64,000 bases of DNA, taken from the NCBI GenBank assembly GCA_023410575.1, contig JAEYPP010000039.1, positions 8,483-72,482 of the forward strand. Direction: 5' to 3'. A program made the translations under genes and the position numbers. The DNA comes from Bacillota bacterium. Lineage in GTDB: Bacteria > Bacillota > Clostridia > Lachnospirales > Lachnospiraceae. The notes beneath the pieces were generated by a model. It had not been told where the DNA came from. It saw nothing but the letters and a program-made list of their open reading frames with translations, and did no database searches. This document shows, piece by piece, positions 50,745 to 59,378 of the stretch (position 1 is its first letter; each line of letters begins with the position of its first letter).

Positions 50745-50803
50745 ATAAAATGTAAGCAAAAAAGCTGCAGATTTACTCTGCAGCTTTTTTGCTTACATTT
50801 TAT
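50745..50803. terminator. Long perfect bidirectional terminator after the MFS gene
   Basis: Two 26-base arms (50745-50770 and 50778-50803) pair perfectly around a 7-base loop. GCTGCAG is the GC core and A/T tracts flank it on both sides. It ends the MFS transcript 10 bases past its stop. Confidence 0.92.
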
Positions 50804-50813
50804 CTTTTTTATT

Positions 50814-52142
50814 CTAAGATTCTTCAAACCGATATCTCTTTAATAATTTACCAAATGCAATACATATGATTGCGCCAGCTAAACCAAGGACTAACATCAT
50901 AATGGCAGCACCAGAACCTTTACCAGTTCCAAATAAGCGAGTTAACAACTGATTGTGTTGTGCACCAACCATCATTGGTTCGAAGACTTCATCTACAAGT
51001 AAACCTCCGAGAAAAAATCCAATTGGTATCGTAAAAAATTGCAGTGAATTACGACAAGCATATACACGCCCTTGCATTTCCACTGGTACCGTTGTTCTGA
51101 AAATTACATCATAATTTGCACTCATGATTGGTACGACAAACCATCCAAGAAACTGCCCAATATACCATAATTCTGGTGTTCTAGTGAATGCTAGAAGAAA
51201 GTTTTCTATGGTTAGAGAGAATAACATCGTACCTGTAATGACACGCATGCGGTTCTTTGGTTTTGGAAGAATTGTCACTACTAGACTGCCTACCAACGTC
51301 GCAATTCCAGCACATGAAGTTACGATTCCTAGTACCTTATCTCCACCATTCTCCCTTGGAAGAACATACGCAGGTAACGTAGCATCAAATGCAGATGCAA
51401 CTAAATTCACCCCAGCCATGAACAAAATCATATACAGTATCATTGGATTCTTCTTTAAATAGTAAAGTCCTGCTTTGGAAGCTGCGAAAACGGATTCTTT
51501 TTTTATAGTCTCAATGCTATTTTCATCCTCTTTATTTAACTTAGGCAGTTTTACAAAAATGCCCAAAGTAAAGAAAGCGATTACAAAAGTAGATAAATCC
51601 ACAATAATAACACCATCCATGCCTGCTACTGCAAACAGTGCTGTAGCTAACATAGGATGCAATATTGTAGTAAGAGACTGGGAAAGCGAACGTAATCCAC
51701 TTGTTCTTTGATACTGATCCTTAGGTGTAATTAATGTCATGGCAACATCTGAGGCAGGTCTTTGAATTGTGTTCATCAATCCACTAATTGCATTTAATAT
51801 ATACATATGTACTGGACTCAAAACCTCTGTCTTTAGTAGCACAAATACGACGATCGTTGAGCATGCTGCAAAGAGATCACTAAATAACATAACTTTCTTT
51901 TTATCCCAACGATCACTTAATGCACCCGCAAATATGCTCATAAGCACATATGGTGCGTAAGAACAGATGGATAAAAGTGCTGTCTGCAATGCAGAACCCG
52001 TCTTTTCATATAACCACAATGTAAGTGCAAAATTGGTCATTGAACTTCCCAATTGTGATAAAGATTGTGTACTCCATAACACATAAAAGGTTTTTAACTT
52101 ACTTATTTTAATCTTACTTATTTTTTCATTCTTGTTATTCAT
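50814..52142 (-). CDS. Major facilitator transporter, drug-efflux type (MefA-like)
   Basis: A 442-residue protein with 12 membrane helices and the MFS motif GALSDRWDKKKVMLFSD between helices 2 and 3. The start FYVLWSTQSLSQLGSSMTNFALTLWLYEKTGSALQTALL is typical of the macrolide/enterobactin-exporter branch. It should expel a drug or siderophore with protons. The start is at slightly long spacing from GGAG. A leader peptide and competing hairpins lie upstream (see separate entries), a design known from antibiotic-inducible genes. Confidence 0.88.
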   Translation of the reverse strand: MNNKNEKISKIKISKLKTFYVLWSTQSLSQLGSSMTNFALTLWLYEKTGSALQTALLSICSYAPYVLMSIFAGALSDRWDKKKVMLFSDLFAACSTIVVFVLLKTEVLSPVHMYILNAISGLMNTIQRPASDVAMTLITPKDQYQRTSGLRSLSQSLTTILHPMLATALFAVAGMDGVIIVDLSTFVIAFFTLGIFVKLPKLNKEDENSIETIKKESVFAASKAGLYYLKKNPMILYMILFMAGVNLVASAFDATLPAYVLPRENGGDKVLGIVTSCAGIATLVGSLVVTILPKPKNRMRVITGTMLFSLTIENFLLAFTRTPELWYIGQFLGWFVVPIMSANYDVIFRTTVPVEMQGRVYACRNSLQFFTIPIGFFLGGLLVDEVFEPMMVGAQHNQLLTRLFGTGKGSGAAIMMLVLGLAGAIICIAFGKLLKRYRFEES

Positions 52143-52264
52143 TCTAACTTTGCTCCTTTGAGTATATTAATTATATCATCAAAATGCAAAGTTCGAGGAT
52201 ATACTTATTCCTCCATGCAGCATCCTCAACCTTTGCATGGAGCTGTTGCAATCGTCAGTATCAT
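52143..52264 (-). promoter_or_regulatory. Attenuation-type leader of the MFS pump gene
   Basis: On the minus strand the leader holds three alternative pairings. (1) CTCCATGCA with TGCATGGAG (52234-52242 with 52211-52219), a perfect 9-bp stem. (2) 52222-52238 with 52184-52200, 17 positions with one mismatch and one G-U. (3) AACTTTGC (52185-52192) with GCAAAGTT (52146-52153), a perfect 8-bp stem touching the pump's GGAG. Pairings 1 and 2 share bases, as do 2 and 3. The first strand lies inside a leader peptide gene. The pattern is that of translational or transcriptional attenuation; the direction of control is not decided. Confidence 0.65.
52226..52264 (-). CDS. Leader peptide upstream of the MFS pump (12 residues)
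   Basis: The frame ATG to TGA encodes MILTIATAPCKG. AGGAGG lies nine bases upstream of the ATG, a stronger site than that of the pump gene itself. The last codons overlap strands of the leader hairpins, so a stalled ribosome would change the fold. Such peptides sense ribosome-targeting drugs or amino-acid shortage. Translation is inferred. Confidence 0.6.
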   Translation of the reverse strand: MILTIATAPCKG

Positions 52265-52424
52265 ATTTCTATTCCTCCTGCTCTTGATAGTTCTATTTTT
52301 TGACTCAGATTTAAAATTATTGTTCTTTCATATTTTACCACAATTATCAATATTATGTTACTAAATTTAACTAATGGAAACCAACTTTAAGAGCTTCCTG
52401 GTTAACTCCTATATAAATCATATA

Positions 52425-53219
52425 CTAACTACTTGCACTATTATAGTGCTTTACTCCTATTTTCCAAAATATGCGCATGAAGATTGTAAATATAACGATA
52501 ATTATGCCACCATAGATTACTTCATTTATCGTATTAGTTCCAGTTAACACTTTGGTCGGTAAGGTAGCCATAATTCCATACGGTAATATAATATAAAACA
52601 ATACCTTAAACCCTCCATACATTACTGTTCCAGGCAGCTTCATACAAAGATCAAGTCCTGTTTCTTCAATTTGAATTATACTATTGGTGGATATCGTAAA
52701 AAATGAAATGGTACGAATAATTACCTCCAAATCATAATACAAGATTATCATACCAGTCATTAATACAACATAACAGATACCACTAATAAGTGAAATTTGT
52801 AGTCGATTGATTCCAGCTCCATATACAATTAAGAATAGACTAAAAAAAGCCAATGGAATTGAGCCTGGATTAATGCTTTCAAAGGAGATGTGAAACAAAG
52901 CATCGACAGGTTTCGTTAAGTATAAATCCATAGCTCCACTTTGTATCTTGTGTGGTATTGAATTGACACCAAAAAAATATAGAATCATATTGATAGCATT
53001 TAACATAGAAAATGTTCCAATAAAGATAATCATCTCTCCACGGTCTAATCCACCAATTACATCTACATGCGAATAAACCGCCTCGAAGACAAGTAATTGA
53101 ATTAAAAACAAACTTCCATCCACGAAAAATGGTCCGAAAAAGCCAAGTCGATACATCATTAATTTCGACATTCGTAATTTTACTAATTCCTTAAAAACTG
53201 TAATATTATTTCGATTCAT
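52425..53219 (-). CDS. ABC-2 family permease, subunit 2
   Basis: Starts MNRNNITVFKELVKLRMSKL at 53219, where GAGGG precedes; a longer frame from 53246 starts inside the upstream gene's stop. The 264 residues have six membrane helices and the DUF990-like pattern (LDRGEMIIFIGTFSMLNAINMILYF, IQSGAMDLYLTKPVDALF). It pairs with the next permease and the ATPase as a heteromeric exporter. Substrate unknown. Confidence 0.83.
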   Translation of the reverse strand: MNRNNITVFKELVKLRMSKLMMYRLGFFGPFFVDGSLFLIQLLVFEAVYSHVDVIGGLDRGEMIIFIGTFSMLNAINMILYFFGVNSIPHKIQSGAMDLYLTKPVDALFHISFESINPGSIPLAFFSLFLIVYGAGINRLQISLISGICYVVLMTGMIILYYDLEVIIRTISFFTISTNSIIQIEETGLDLCMKLPGTVMYGGFKVLFYIILPYGIMATLPTKVLTGTNTINEVIYGGIIIVIFTIFMRIFWKIGVKHYNSASS

Positions 53220-53245
53220 ATCATCCCTCTTTCTACAACACATCA

Positions 53246-54040
53246 TTACATTCCTGCACCGTCAAACTGAATTCGATACTTCTGATAAGCACATTGATTT
53301 AAGATTCGAAATGCAATCGCCCAAGCTGTAATAATTACAATTCCAAGAAACGCCTCTGATTCACATTTACCAATGAGTAACATAGATGGTAAGTACGTGA
53401 CATAATAAAACGGCAAGTATTTAAATATACGAATTACTGCATCTGGAAATAGAACAAGTGGAATAATGCCACCTGTCACAAGTGCAATGAGATTATTCTT
53501 AATCATCAGAAACGTACTAATCTCTAAATACTTTAGGCTTAAGATCCCAAGATAAATATTAAGTTGTAGCATAAAGTACAGACCTATAAGAATCATAGCA
53601 ATAGAGCAGCCAATCATGAGAATATTTGTTGTAAACACAAAGTCAATTTGAAAAATGAAAATCCAAACAAACGTTGATAGTAAGTCAAATCCAAGGTAGA
53701 AAATAATACTTCCCAATTCCATAAACAAAAAATAGGTCTGCAACCGAACGGGCATTGTCATATACTTTGAAAACGTACCATTGCGAACTGAATTCGTTAA
53801 CTCATTGCTTACTTTTGCAGACATATCAATTTGTGATAAAAAAGAGCTTATGATGTAATAAGACAACATGCTGGAAAAAGTAAAACCTGACACCTCACTT
53901 CTTCCCGAAAAAATGGCTCCCCATAGTAAGTATGCAAACATAATTTTCGTGACAGAAAACACCATAGTCAAAGTGGCATCTGTTCTCCATACAAGCTCTG
54001 AACGCAAATATACACTAATTACCTGGAGATACTTACGCAT
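53246..54040 (-). CDS. ABC-2 family permease, subunit 1
   Basis: A 264-residue protein with six membrane helices, start MRKYLQVISVYLRSELVWRTDATLTMVF. It has the motif SNELTNSVRNGTFSKYMTMPVRLQTYF, parallel to the IQSGAMDLYLTKPV of its partner. The start has GGAGG and overlaps the ATPase stop by 22 bases. Homologous pairs occur in several exporters of unknown substrate. Confidence 0.83.
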   Translation of the reverse strand: MRKYLQVISVYLRSELVWRTDATLTMVFSVTKIMFAYLLWGAIFSGRSEVSGFTFSSMLSYYIISSFLSQIDMSAKVSNELTNSVRNGTFSKYMTMPVRLQTYFLFMELGSIIFYLGFDLLSTFVWIFIFQIDFVFTTNILMIGCSIAMILIGLYFMLQLNIYLGILSLKYLEISTFLMIKNNLIALVTGGIIPLVLFPDAVIRIFKYLPFYYVTYLPSMLLIGKCESEAFLGIVIITAWAIAFRILNQCAYQKYRIQFDGAGM

Positions 54041-55035
54041 GATATAGCACCTCCTAACTCTTCCTCTTTACTTTGATAGATACGTTCTACAACTGTTCCT
54101 ATCTCCTCATCTTCGACTAAAACATCAAGAGGCATCGCAGATTTCATAATCAGTTCTAGTACATCGGATGCAATTTCTTTGCTTACTTCCAAACTTAACT
54201 TGTCTTGTGTATGCTCGATTACTTTGCATTTTTCTGGCACCAATACATTATTAGCATCGTGAAAGGAAAAGGTTAACCGTTTGCTTTTTTGAAACTTGTT
54301 AAATAGCTCTTCTGTACTACCATCATAAATTTTAATTCCATGATTCACTACTACTGCCCGATTGCATAGAAGTTTAATGTCCTCCATATAGTGCGATGTT
54401 AAAAGTATTGTCGTTCCACGTTGTTCGTTTACTTCTTTTAGGAACTGACGAATCTGCTTACTTGCAATCGCATCCAATCCGATTGTTGGTTCATCTAAAA
54501 ATAAAATCTTTGGATTATGTAATAGTGCAATCATTAACTCCATTTTCATACGTTCGCCTAATGATAGTGTTCTAACTTGTACATCTAATAAATCCTTAAC
54601 CCCAAACAAATGAGTAAAGTACTCTTTGCTTTCTTCATACTTTTTCTGTGATATACCATAGATTTCTTTATAAAGTTTCAACATATCAGCAGTTGTTAGG
54701 TCAAAAAATAGCTGGCTCTTCTGTCCCATTACAATTGCATACTGTTTCTTTAACTCGTTCTGTAGTTTATTTGGATAAAAACCAAGTACACTAATTTCAC
54801 CTTCCGTTGGAGCAATGATTCCGGTAAGTAACTTCATCAATGTCGTTTTACCTGCACCATTTGGACCAATTAACCCTACAAATTCACCCTCTGATACAGT
54901 TAAATCTATCCCATTAACTGCTTTCTTTGTCTCATACTCCCGATGAAATAAGCCTTGGATACTACCCTTTAGTCCTTCTCTTTTCTTGTATCTTCGATAC
55001 TCTTTTGTCAACTGACTTGTTTCAATGACGTTCAT
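54019..55035 (-). CDS. ABC exporter ATP-binding protein
   Basis: Start MNVIETSQLTKEYRRYKKREG at 55035 (GGAGAGG upstream), 338 residues. The long insertion before Walker A (KREGLKGSIQGLFHREYETKKAVNG) is typical of ATPases that pair with DUF990-type permeases. Walker A GPNGAGKTTL, signature TLSLGERMKMEL, Walker B ILFLDEPTIGLD, switch LTSHYMED. It is first in the three-gene operon. Confidence 0.9.
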   Translation of the reverse strand: MNVIETSQLTKEYRRYKKREGLKGSIQGLFHREYETKKAVNGIDLTVSEGEFVGLIGPNGAGKTTLMKLLTGIIAPTEGEISVLGFYPNKLQNELKKQYAIVMGQKSQLFFDLTTADMLKLYKEIYGISQKKYEESKEYFTHLFGVKDLLDVQVRTLSLGERMKMELMIALLHNPKILFLDEPTIGLDAIASKQIRQFLKEVNEQRGTTILLTSHYMEDIKLLCNRAVVVNHGIKIYDGSTEELFNKFQKSKRLTFSFHDANNVLVPEKCKVIEHTQDKLSLEVSKEIASDVLELIMKSAMPLDVLVEDEEIGTVVERIYQSKEEELGGAISCVSISR

Positions 55036-55450
55036 GTCCTCTCCTATCCGCATCCTATTATGCTAAAAAAGTCAAAAAAAAACCCTGATGTCGTTTATCT
55101 ACCGATAATCGCCACCTGAGTAATACATAATTAGTTGATTACAACAAAAAAAGTCCTTTTATAAGCTTTTATTGTAATGATAAAGAGAATAATGAAAACC
55201 ATCATTCCAACATTGTTTTATTATGTATGCCTGTCAATAAGCTATTACCTGTAAAAACGAACGAATATAAGGTCATAAAATGCGTAAATGCTAACATTAT
55301 GTCCTTTCTTATATTACTAATTCATTATTTATTTACAGATACACTTAACAAACAGACACCCCTTTTTCTTTTTTTATTTAACTTTATTATATATTGAATT
55401 ATTTTTTTGTCAACCAATATTATCTAAGATTAAAGTTTATCTTCTATATT

Positions 55451-55618
55451 TTATGTCCCTTTGGTAAAATCATGTATTTGAGTACTCTTTAAATGTTCTG
55501 GCTTTTTTAGAATATCAATAACCGCATCTACACTATCTTCAGGCTGTAGTACAGCTGTAAAACCAAGTAATTCATAATTAATTAAATTAATACATTGACA
55601 TCTATCTATATATGGCAT
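55451..55618 (-). CDS. Possible 55-residue ORF overlapping the arsR promoter
   Basis: An uninterrupted frame MPYIDRCQCINLINYELLG continuing to an acidic LQPEDSVDAVIDILKKPEHL part. The composition looks protein-like, but there is no ribosome binding site before the ATG and the ATG lies within the arsR promoter. It could be the 3' remnant of an old gene. I recognise no family. Confidence 0.25.
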   Translation of the reverse strand: MPYIDRCQCINLINYELLGFTAVLQPEDSVDAVIDILKKPEHLKSTQIHDFTKGT

Positions 55619-55623
55619 ATGAT
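55595..55623 (+). promoter_or_regulatory. Sigma-A promoter of the arsR operon
   Basis: Plus strand TTGACA, 17 bases, TATGAT: perfect -35, 5/6 -10 and optimal spacing. A small palindrome ATATGGCATAT overlaps the -10 and is a plausible ArsR operator half. The start is near 55630, just before the ribosome binding site. Confidence 0.8.
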
Positions 55624-55646
55624 ATTATAAAACACGGAGGTAATAT

Positions 55647-55958
55647 ATGGCAATTAACACAAGAAAAACTGCAAATATATTTAAAGCTTTATGTGATGAA
55701 AATAGAATAAAGATTCTACAGATGCTCTGCTCGGGAGAACAATGTGCATGTAAACTGTTAGTGGCATTAAAAGTTACTCAACCAACATTATCACACCATA
55801 TGAAGATTCTTGTGGATTCTGGTATTGTTGTAGGACGCAAGGAGGGAACTTGGATGCATTATTCCATTTCAAGAGAAGGAGTTACATTGGTTCATCAAAT
55901 GTTAAGCGAGATAACAAACATATCATACGATACAAAAGAGAATCAGTCGTGTCATTGA
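55647..55958 (+). CDS. ArsR/SmtB-family metal- or redox-sensing repressor
   Basis: A 103-residue winged-helix protein: TANIFKALCDENRIKILQML, then the metalloid motif position EQCACKLLVALKVTQPTLSHHMKILVDSGIVVGRKEG. Cys33 and Cys35 match the CxC of As(III)/Sb(III) sensors (ELCVCDL in classic ArsR). A third cysteine is at residue 28. It should repress its own operon until metalloid or thiol-reactive compounds bind. It heads a four-gene operon. Confidence 0.9.
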   Translation: MAINTRKTANIFKALCDENRIKILQMLCSGEQCACKLLVALKVTQPTLSHHMKILVDSGIVVGRKEGTWMHYSISREGVTLVHQMLSEITNISYDTKENQSCH

Positions 55959-56037
55959 TAATAAATGCGACGGAATTATTTGTATTTGATATATAGATAT
56001 ATTCGAATATTTAAAAGTATGAATTGGAGATGGAAAC

Positions 56038-57051
56038 ATGAATGCATCCAACACGGTATGGGAGTTTTTTCAAAACGAAGTTTTAGGAATGAAGTGGTTA
56101 AGCAGATTATTAGGTAGTCTGTTCGAAAGCTTAGGAATCAGTACTTCTAGTAAAGTTGGTGGAAGTCTACAGTTTTTTTTCTATGATGTCATTAAGATTA
56201 TGATTTTACTTGGAGTTCTAATCTTAATTATTTCATACATACAAAGCTACTTTCCACCAGAAAGAACAAAAGTAATTCTTGGTAGATTTCATGGAGTTGG
56301 TGCAAATATGATAGCAGCACTTCTCGGAACAGTAACTCCATTTTGTTCCTGTTCTTCTATCCCATTATTCATTGGTTTTACAAGTGCTGGTCTTCCATTA
56401 GGTGTAACATTTTCATTTCTTATTTCATCACCTATGGTAGATCTAGGTTCTCTTGTTCTGCTGATGAGCATATTCGGTTGGAAGGTTGCAGTACTATATG
56501 TCATTCTTGGTTTAGTAATTGCTGTTATTGGTGGCACACTGATTGAAAAATTTCATTTAGAACATCAAGTAGAAGAATTCATAAGAAATGGAAGTCATAT
56601 TGATATACCTCAAGAGGAATTACACTTTAAGCAACGAATTCAATATGCTTGGCATCAAGTAATTTCTACCGTAAAAAAAGTAGCACCTTATATCCTAATT
56701 GGCGTTAGTATTGGCGCTTTGATTCACAATTGGATTCCAAAAGATTTTATAGTTAATCTATTAGGAACTGGTAATCCCTTCGGAGTTATCATCGCAACCA
56801 TTGCAGGTGTGCCTATGTATGCAGATATCTTTGGTACAATTCCGATTGCAGAGGCTCTGCTTACAAAGGGGGCACAGCTCGGAGTTGTACTCTCCTTTAT
56901 GATGGGTGTAACTACACTATCATTACCATCAATGATTATGCTCCGTAAAGCAGTAAAGCCAAAATTACTTGGTATCTTTATTGCTATTTGTACTATAGGA
57001 ATTATTACTGTGGGCTATATATTTAATGCAATACAATATCTATTGATTTAA
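56038..57051 (+). CDS. Permease of the DUF318/ArsP family
   Basis: A 337-residue protein with about eight membrane helices. The motif FCSCSSIPLFIGFTSAGLPLGVTFSFLISSPMVDLGSL is the family hallmark and has the Cys-Ser-Cys known from ArsP organoarsenical exporters; a second homologous segment (VPMYADIFGTIPIAEALLTKGAQLGVVLSFMMG) is near the C-terminus. Together with an ArsR repressor it suggests export of a metalloid or organometal, but DUF318 proteins may have other cargo. The start follows GGAGATGG. Confidence 0.83.
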   Translation: MNASNTVWEFFQNEVLGMKWLSRLLGSLFESLGISTSSKVGGSLQFFFYDVIKIMILLGVLILIISYIQSYFPPERTKVILGRFHGVGANMIAALLGTVTPFCSCSSIPLFIGFTSAGLPLGVTFSFLISSPMVDLGSLVLLMSIFGWKVAVLYVILGLVIAVIGGTLIEKFHLEHQVEEFIRNGSHIDIPQEELHFKQRIQYAWHQVISTVKKVAPYILIGVSIGALIHNWIPKDFIVNLLGTGNPFGVIIATIAGVPMYADIFGTIPIAEALLTKGAQLGVVLSFMMGVTTLSLPSMIMLRKAVKPKLLGIFIAICTIGIITVGYIFNAIQYLLI

Positions 57052-57126
57052 ATGAGATATTGTGGCTTAAGAAATGATATCGTTGCCCTACTTATAAAGT
57101 AAAAATCTGAAAGGAGATTATATATT

Positions 57127-57507
57127 ATGGCATTGTTTGGAACCAGTAAAAACCAAGGTGAAGAAAGGAAAATAACTTGTGCATGTAACGTAGGAGGTGA
57201 AAGCACTACAATTAGGGACGAGAAAAATGAAAACACTTGTTGTAATAAGGCTACTAATGGCATCTGCTGCGTAAAAGTGCTAGGAGCTGGATGTAAGTCT
57301 TGTCATGAGTTGTACAAATCTACACAGGAAGCAATGAAGAAAATGAATATTGATGTTGAAGTAGAATACATTACAGATATGAAAAAGATTATGACCTATG
57401 GTGTTATGAGTATGCCTGCACTAGTAGTAAATGAAAAGGTTATATCTATGGGTAAGGTTTTAAAGACAGCTGAGATTGAAAAAATAATACATACGTTAGG
57501 CCTCTAG
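57127..57507 (+). CDS. Thioredoxin-like small protein with cysteine-rich N-terminus
   Basis: A 126-residue protein. The C-terminal 80 residues are a redox-active disulfide protein (thioredoxin_3 type): VKVLGAGCKSCHELYKST with CxxC, and a cis-Pro in MSMPALVV. The N-terminal 45 residues carry five more cysteines (CAC, CC, CC), not part of the fold, perhaps a metal-binding tail. It follows the permease closely and has AAAGGAG. It probably reduces the substrate or partner in the same pathway. Confidence 0.85.
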   Translation: MALFGTSKNQGEERKITCACNVGGESTTIRDEKNENTCCNKATNGICCVKVLGAGCKSCHELYKSTQEAMKKMNIDVEVEYITDMKKIMTYGVMSMPALVVNEKVISMGKVLKTAEIEKIIHTLGL

Positions 57508-57576
57508 GAAATTACACAATAGCGAAAGCTATTTGATAGAAATTTTAATATAAAAATACAGAAGGAGATCATTATT

Positions 57577-58014
57577 ATGAGTGAGAAAAGTAACAAAGCT
57601 AAGGAACTATTTTTACAAGGATATAATTGTGCACAGGCAGTATCTGCTGTATTTGCAGACAATTATGGCATTAGTCAGAATGACATATTAAAAATGTCTT
57701 GTGGATTTGGCGGGGGAATACGAAGTGCTGAAGTCTGTGGAGCTGTTTCTGGTGCTGTAATGGTAATTGGGATGAAGTATGGCAATGGCACAGTGAATTC
57801 ACCTGAAGTCAAAGCAAGCTGTTATGAGAAAACCGTGGAGTTTATTAATATGTTTCGTGAAAAGAATAAAAGCATAGTCTGTCGGGATCTTCTTGGTCTT
57901 GATATTTTCAAAGACGATGGAATGAAGAAAGCACAAGAAGCCAATCTCTTTCAAACTACATGCATCGATATGATAACAGATGCAGTTAACTTGTTAGAAC
58001 AACTACAATACTAA
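57577..58014 (+). CDS. C_GCAxxG_C_C family redox protein
   Basis: A 145-residue protein with the family pattern: GYNCAQAV, then MSCGFGGGIRSAEVCGAVSGAVMVIG (the GCAxxG-like CGAVSG), later CYEKT, VCRDLL and TTCIDM. The spaced cysteines suggest an iron-sulfur or redox disulfide role. These proteins are often near thioredoxins and metal transporters. It ends the arsR operon. The function is unproven in any member that I know. Confidence 0.85.
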   Translation: MSEKSNKAKELFLQGYNCAQAVSAVFADNYGISQNDILKMSCGFGGGIRSAEVCGAVSGAVMVIGMKYGNGTVNSPEVKASCYEKTVEFINMFREKNKSIVCRDLLGLDIFKDDGMKKAQEANLFQTTCIDMITDAVNLLEQLQY

Positions 58015-58032
58015 ATAATATTGCTATATGAT

Positions 58033-58081
58033 CCCCTTAAGTTGACAAGGTAAAAACCTTAACTTCTTAAGGGGCTTTTTT
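58033..58081 (+). terminator. Terminator of the arsR operon
   Basis: CCCCTTAAG pairs with CTTAAGGGG, and AAGGT with ACCTT inside; seven T residues follow. It is 19 bases after the last stop. Confidence 0.85.
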
Positions 58082-58101
58082 ACTGCAAATGTCTCAATTA
58101 G

Positions 58102-58818
58102 CTACATAAAAATATCGTCTTTATGTCTCTCTAACAATGGATTTAGAAATTGTGGGTCCATTTTCATGATTAATGTAGAAGTGTTAGTATAGTCGCGCTT
58201 TTCATATTTATTAGGGTATACCTTGTATGTTAATCCGTTTACTACTTCTTTATAATAATGGATATCATAGCACATTAATACGAGAAAAAGCGGTGAAAGC
58301 TCGGTTTCATCCTCTGTATAAAGATAGTATTCCACCTGACCATCCAGTACGAGCGGAACACTCTGGAATACAGCAACTGTCTGGTTATTTTTATATATGT
58401 AAATCTGTATATCATCACTTGATACTGGCACTTGAAATGCTTCATAAATATCATTCCTATAGTAGCATCTAACAAGTTGATATCCTCGCAAACGTCGCCC
58501 TGGTACTTTTTCTGAAACCTGAGCTTCGCCACCTATAAACTGATTATTCTCATAAAACTTATACGGGTAATTCATTGGTGGCTGAATATTATTTTTCGAG
58601 GAGAAAAATAATGTTTTTAATGAAATCACAGAATAGTCAGGTTTTATATCAATTGGAATACTATTACCTAACCTCAATACTCCATTGAGTGCATGAGTGC
58701 CTGGACGATTAGGTAATGGATAATTTAGATACTCTCCAACAATACCATTTGTATCTCTGATTTCCCATCTAGTTCCATACTTATACCACGGAACTACGTT
58801 TTTAATAAAAAGCTTCAT
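58102..58818 (-). CDS. Hypothetical protein, beta-rich, no family recognised
   Basis: A 238-residue soluble protein, rich in Tyr, Pro and Asn, mostly beta by eye, no signal peptide. KLFIKNVVPWYKYGTRWEIRD and GRRLRGYQLVRCYYRNDIYEAF are notable. The start at 58818 is six bases after GGAG; ATG one codon before is also possible. I cannot link it to a known family. The layout recalls tubby-like beta barrels, a weak guess. It is monocistronic. Confidence 0.55.
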   Translation of the reverse strand: MKLFIKNVVPWYKYGTRWEIRDTNGIVGEYLNYPLPNRPGTHALNGVLRLGNSIPIDIKPDYSVISLKTLFFSSKNNIQPPMNYPYKFYENNQFIGGEAQVSEKVPGRRLRGYQLVRCYYRNDIYEAFQVPVSSDDIQIYIYKNNQTVAVFQSVPLVLDGQVEYYLYTEDETELSPLFLVLMCYDIHYYKEVVNGLTYKVYPNKYEKRDYTNTSTLIMKMDPQFLNPLLERHKDDIFM

Positions 58819-58996
58819 CATATACTCCTTACTATGCGTGAAAATAGTCCTTCTTTGATAGAATAAAAACAGTACGTAATTCCATATCAGTATAATTTAA
58901 ACAATGCAAAATACATCCTTTATCTTAGCATTTTATGCAATATATGTCAATTTCACAACAAAGACTCTCATTTTTAATAAAAAATTTTGTTTTTAT

Positions 58997-59025
58997 TTGT
59001 AAAATGATGAAGATTATTGTATAAT
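58997..59025 (+). promoter_or_regulatory. Sigma-A promoter of the DUF4177 gene
   Basis: Plus strand TTGTAA, 17 bases, TATAAT, about 70 bases upstream of the ATG. Confidence 0.65.
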
Positions 59026-59093
59026 ATGTAACAGTAATATACTACAATTAGTCTTTAAAAAGACAATTATTCTAATTTCAAGGAGGAAATATT

Positions 59094-59357
59094 ATGTTTA
59101 ACAATAACAATGATGCATCTACTTATTCATCAGCATCTGGAAACGATGGATTAAAGTATGTAGTAGTCCAAGTCACACTTAAGGAGAAACTACTTGGTAC
59201 AGGTTCTGGAAATCTAACTGCGTTAGAAGAAGTCATTAATGCGCAAGCTTCTAGAGGTTATCGTTTGCATACAATCACTACAGCATCAGGTTCCAGTGGT
59301 GGTTTTCTAGGTGGAGACAGAATTCAAGCAACTATGGTATTTGAAAGATTGTCATAA
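59094..59357 (+). CDS. DUF4177 family small protein
   Basis: An 87-residue protein with the DUF4177 core: KYVVVQVTLKEKLLGTGSGNLTALEEVINAQASRGYRLHTITTAS, then GGFLGGDRIQATMVFER. The first 20 residues are polar. The family is widespread in Firmicutes and its function is unknown; an RNA- or ligand-binding alpha/beta fold is likely. It has its own promoter, AAGGAGG site and terminator, so it is probably well expressed. Confidence 0.85.
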   Translation: MFNNNNDASTYSSASGNDGLKYVVVQVTLKEKLLGTGSGNLTALEEVINAQASRGYRLHTITTASGSSGGFLGGDRIQATMVFERLS

Positions 59358-59378
59358 TAAAAGAGATTACATAGAACT

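Larger units (their letters stand above)
55036..55646. other. 611-base intergenic region between ABC operon and arsR
   Basis: Mostly AT-rich sequence with no strong gene. It includes the arsR promoter at its right end and a 55-codon minus-strand open frame (55451-55618) that overlaps this promoter. I see no tRNA, repeat element or terminator of note. Confidence 0.4.

Noticed and set aside
52158..52364. Plus-strand frame of 68 codons upstream of the MFS gene
   Set aside because: It is antisense to the leader peptide and hairpins; it has no ribosome binding site. The minus-strand leader explains this DNA better.
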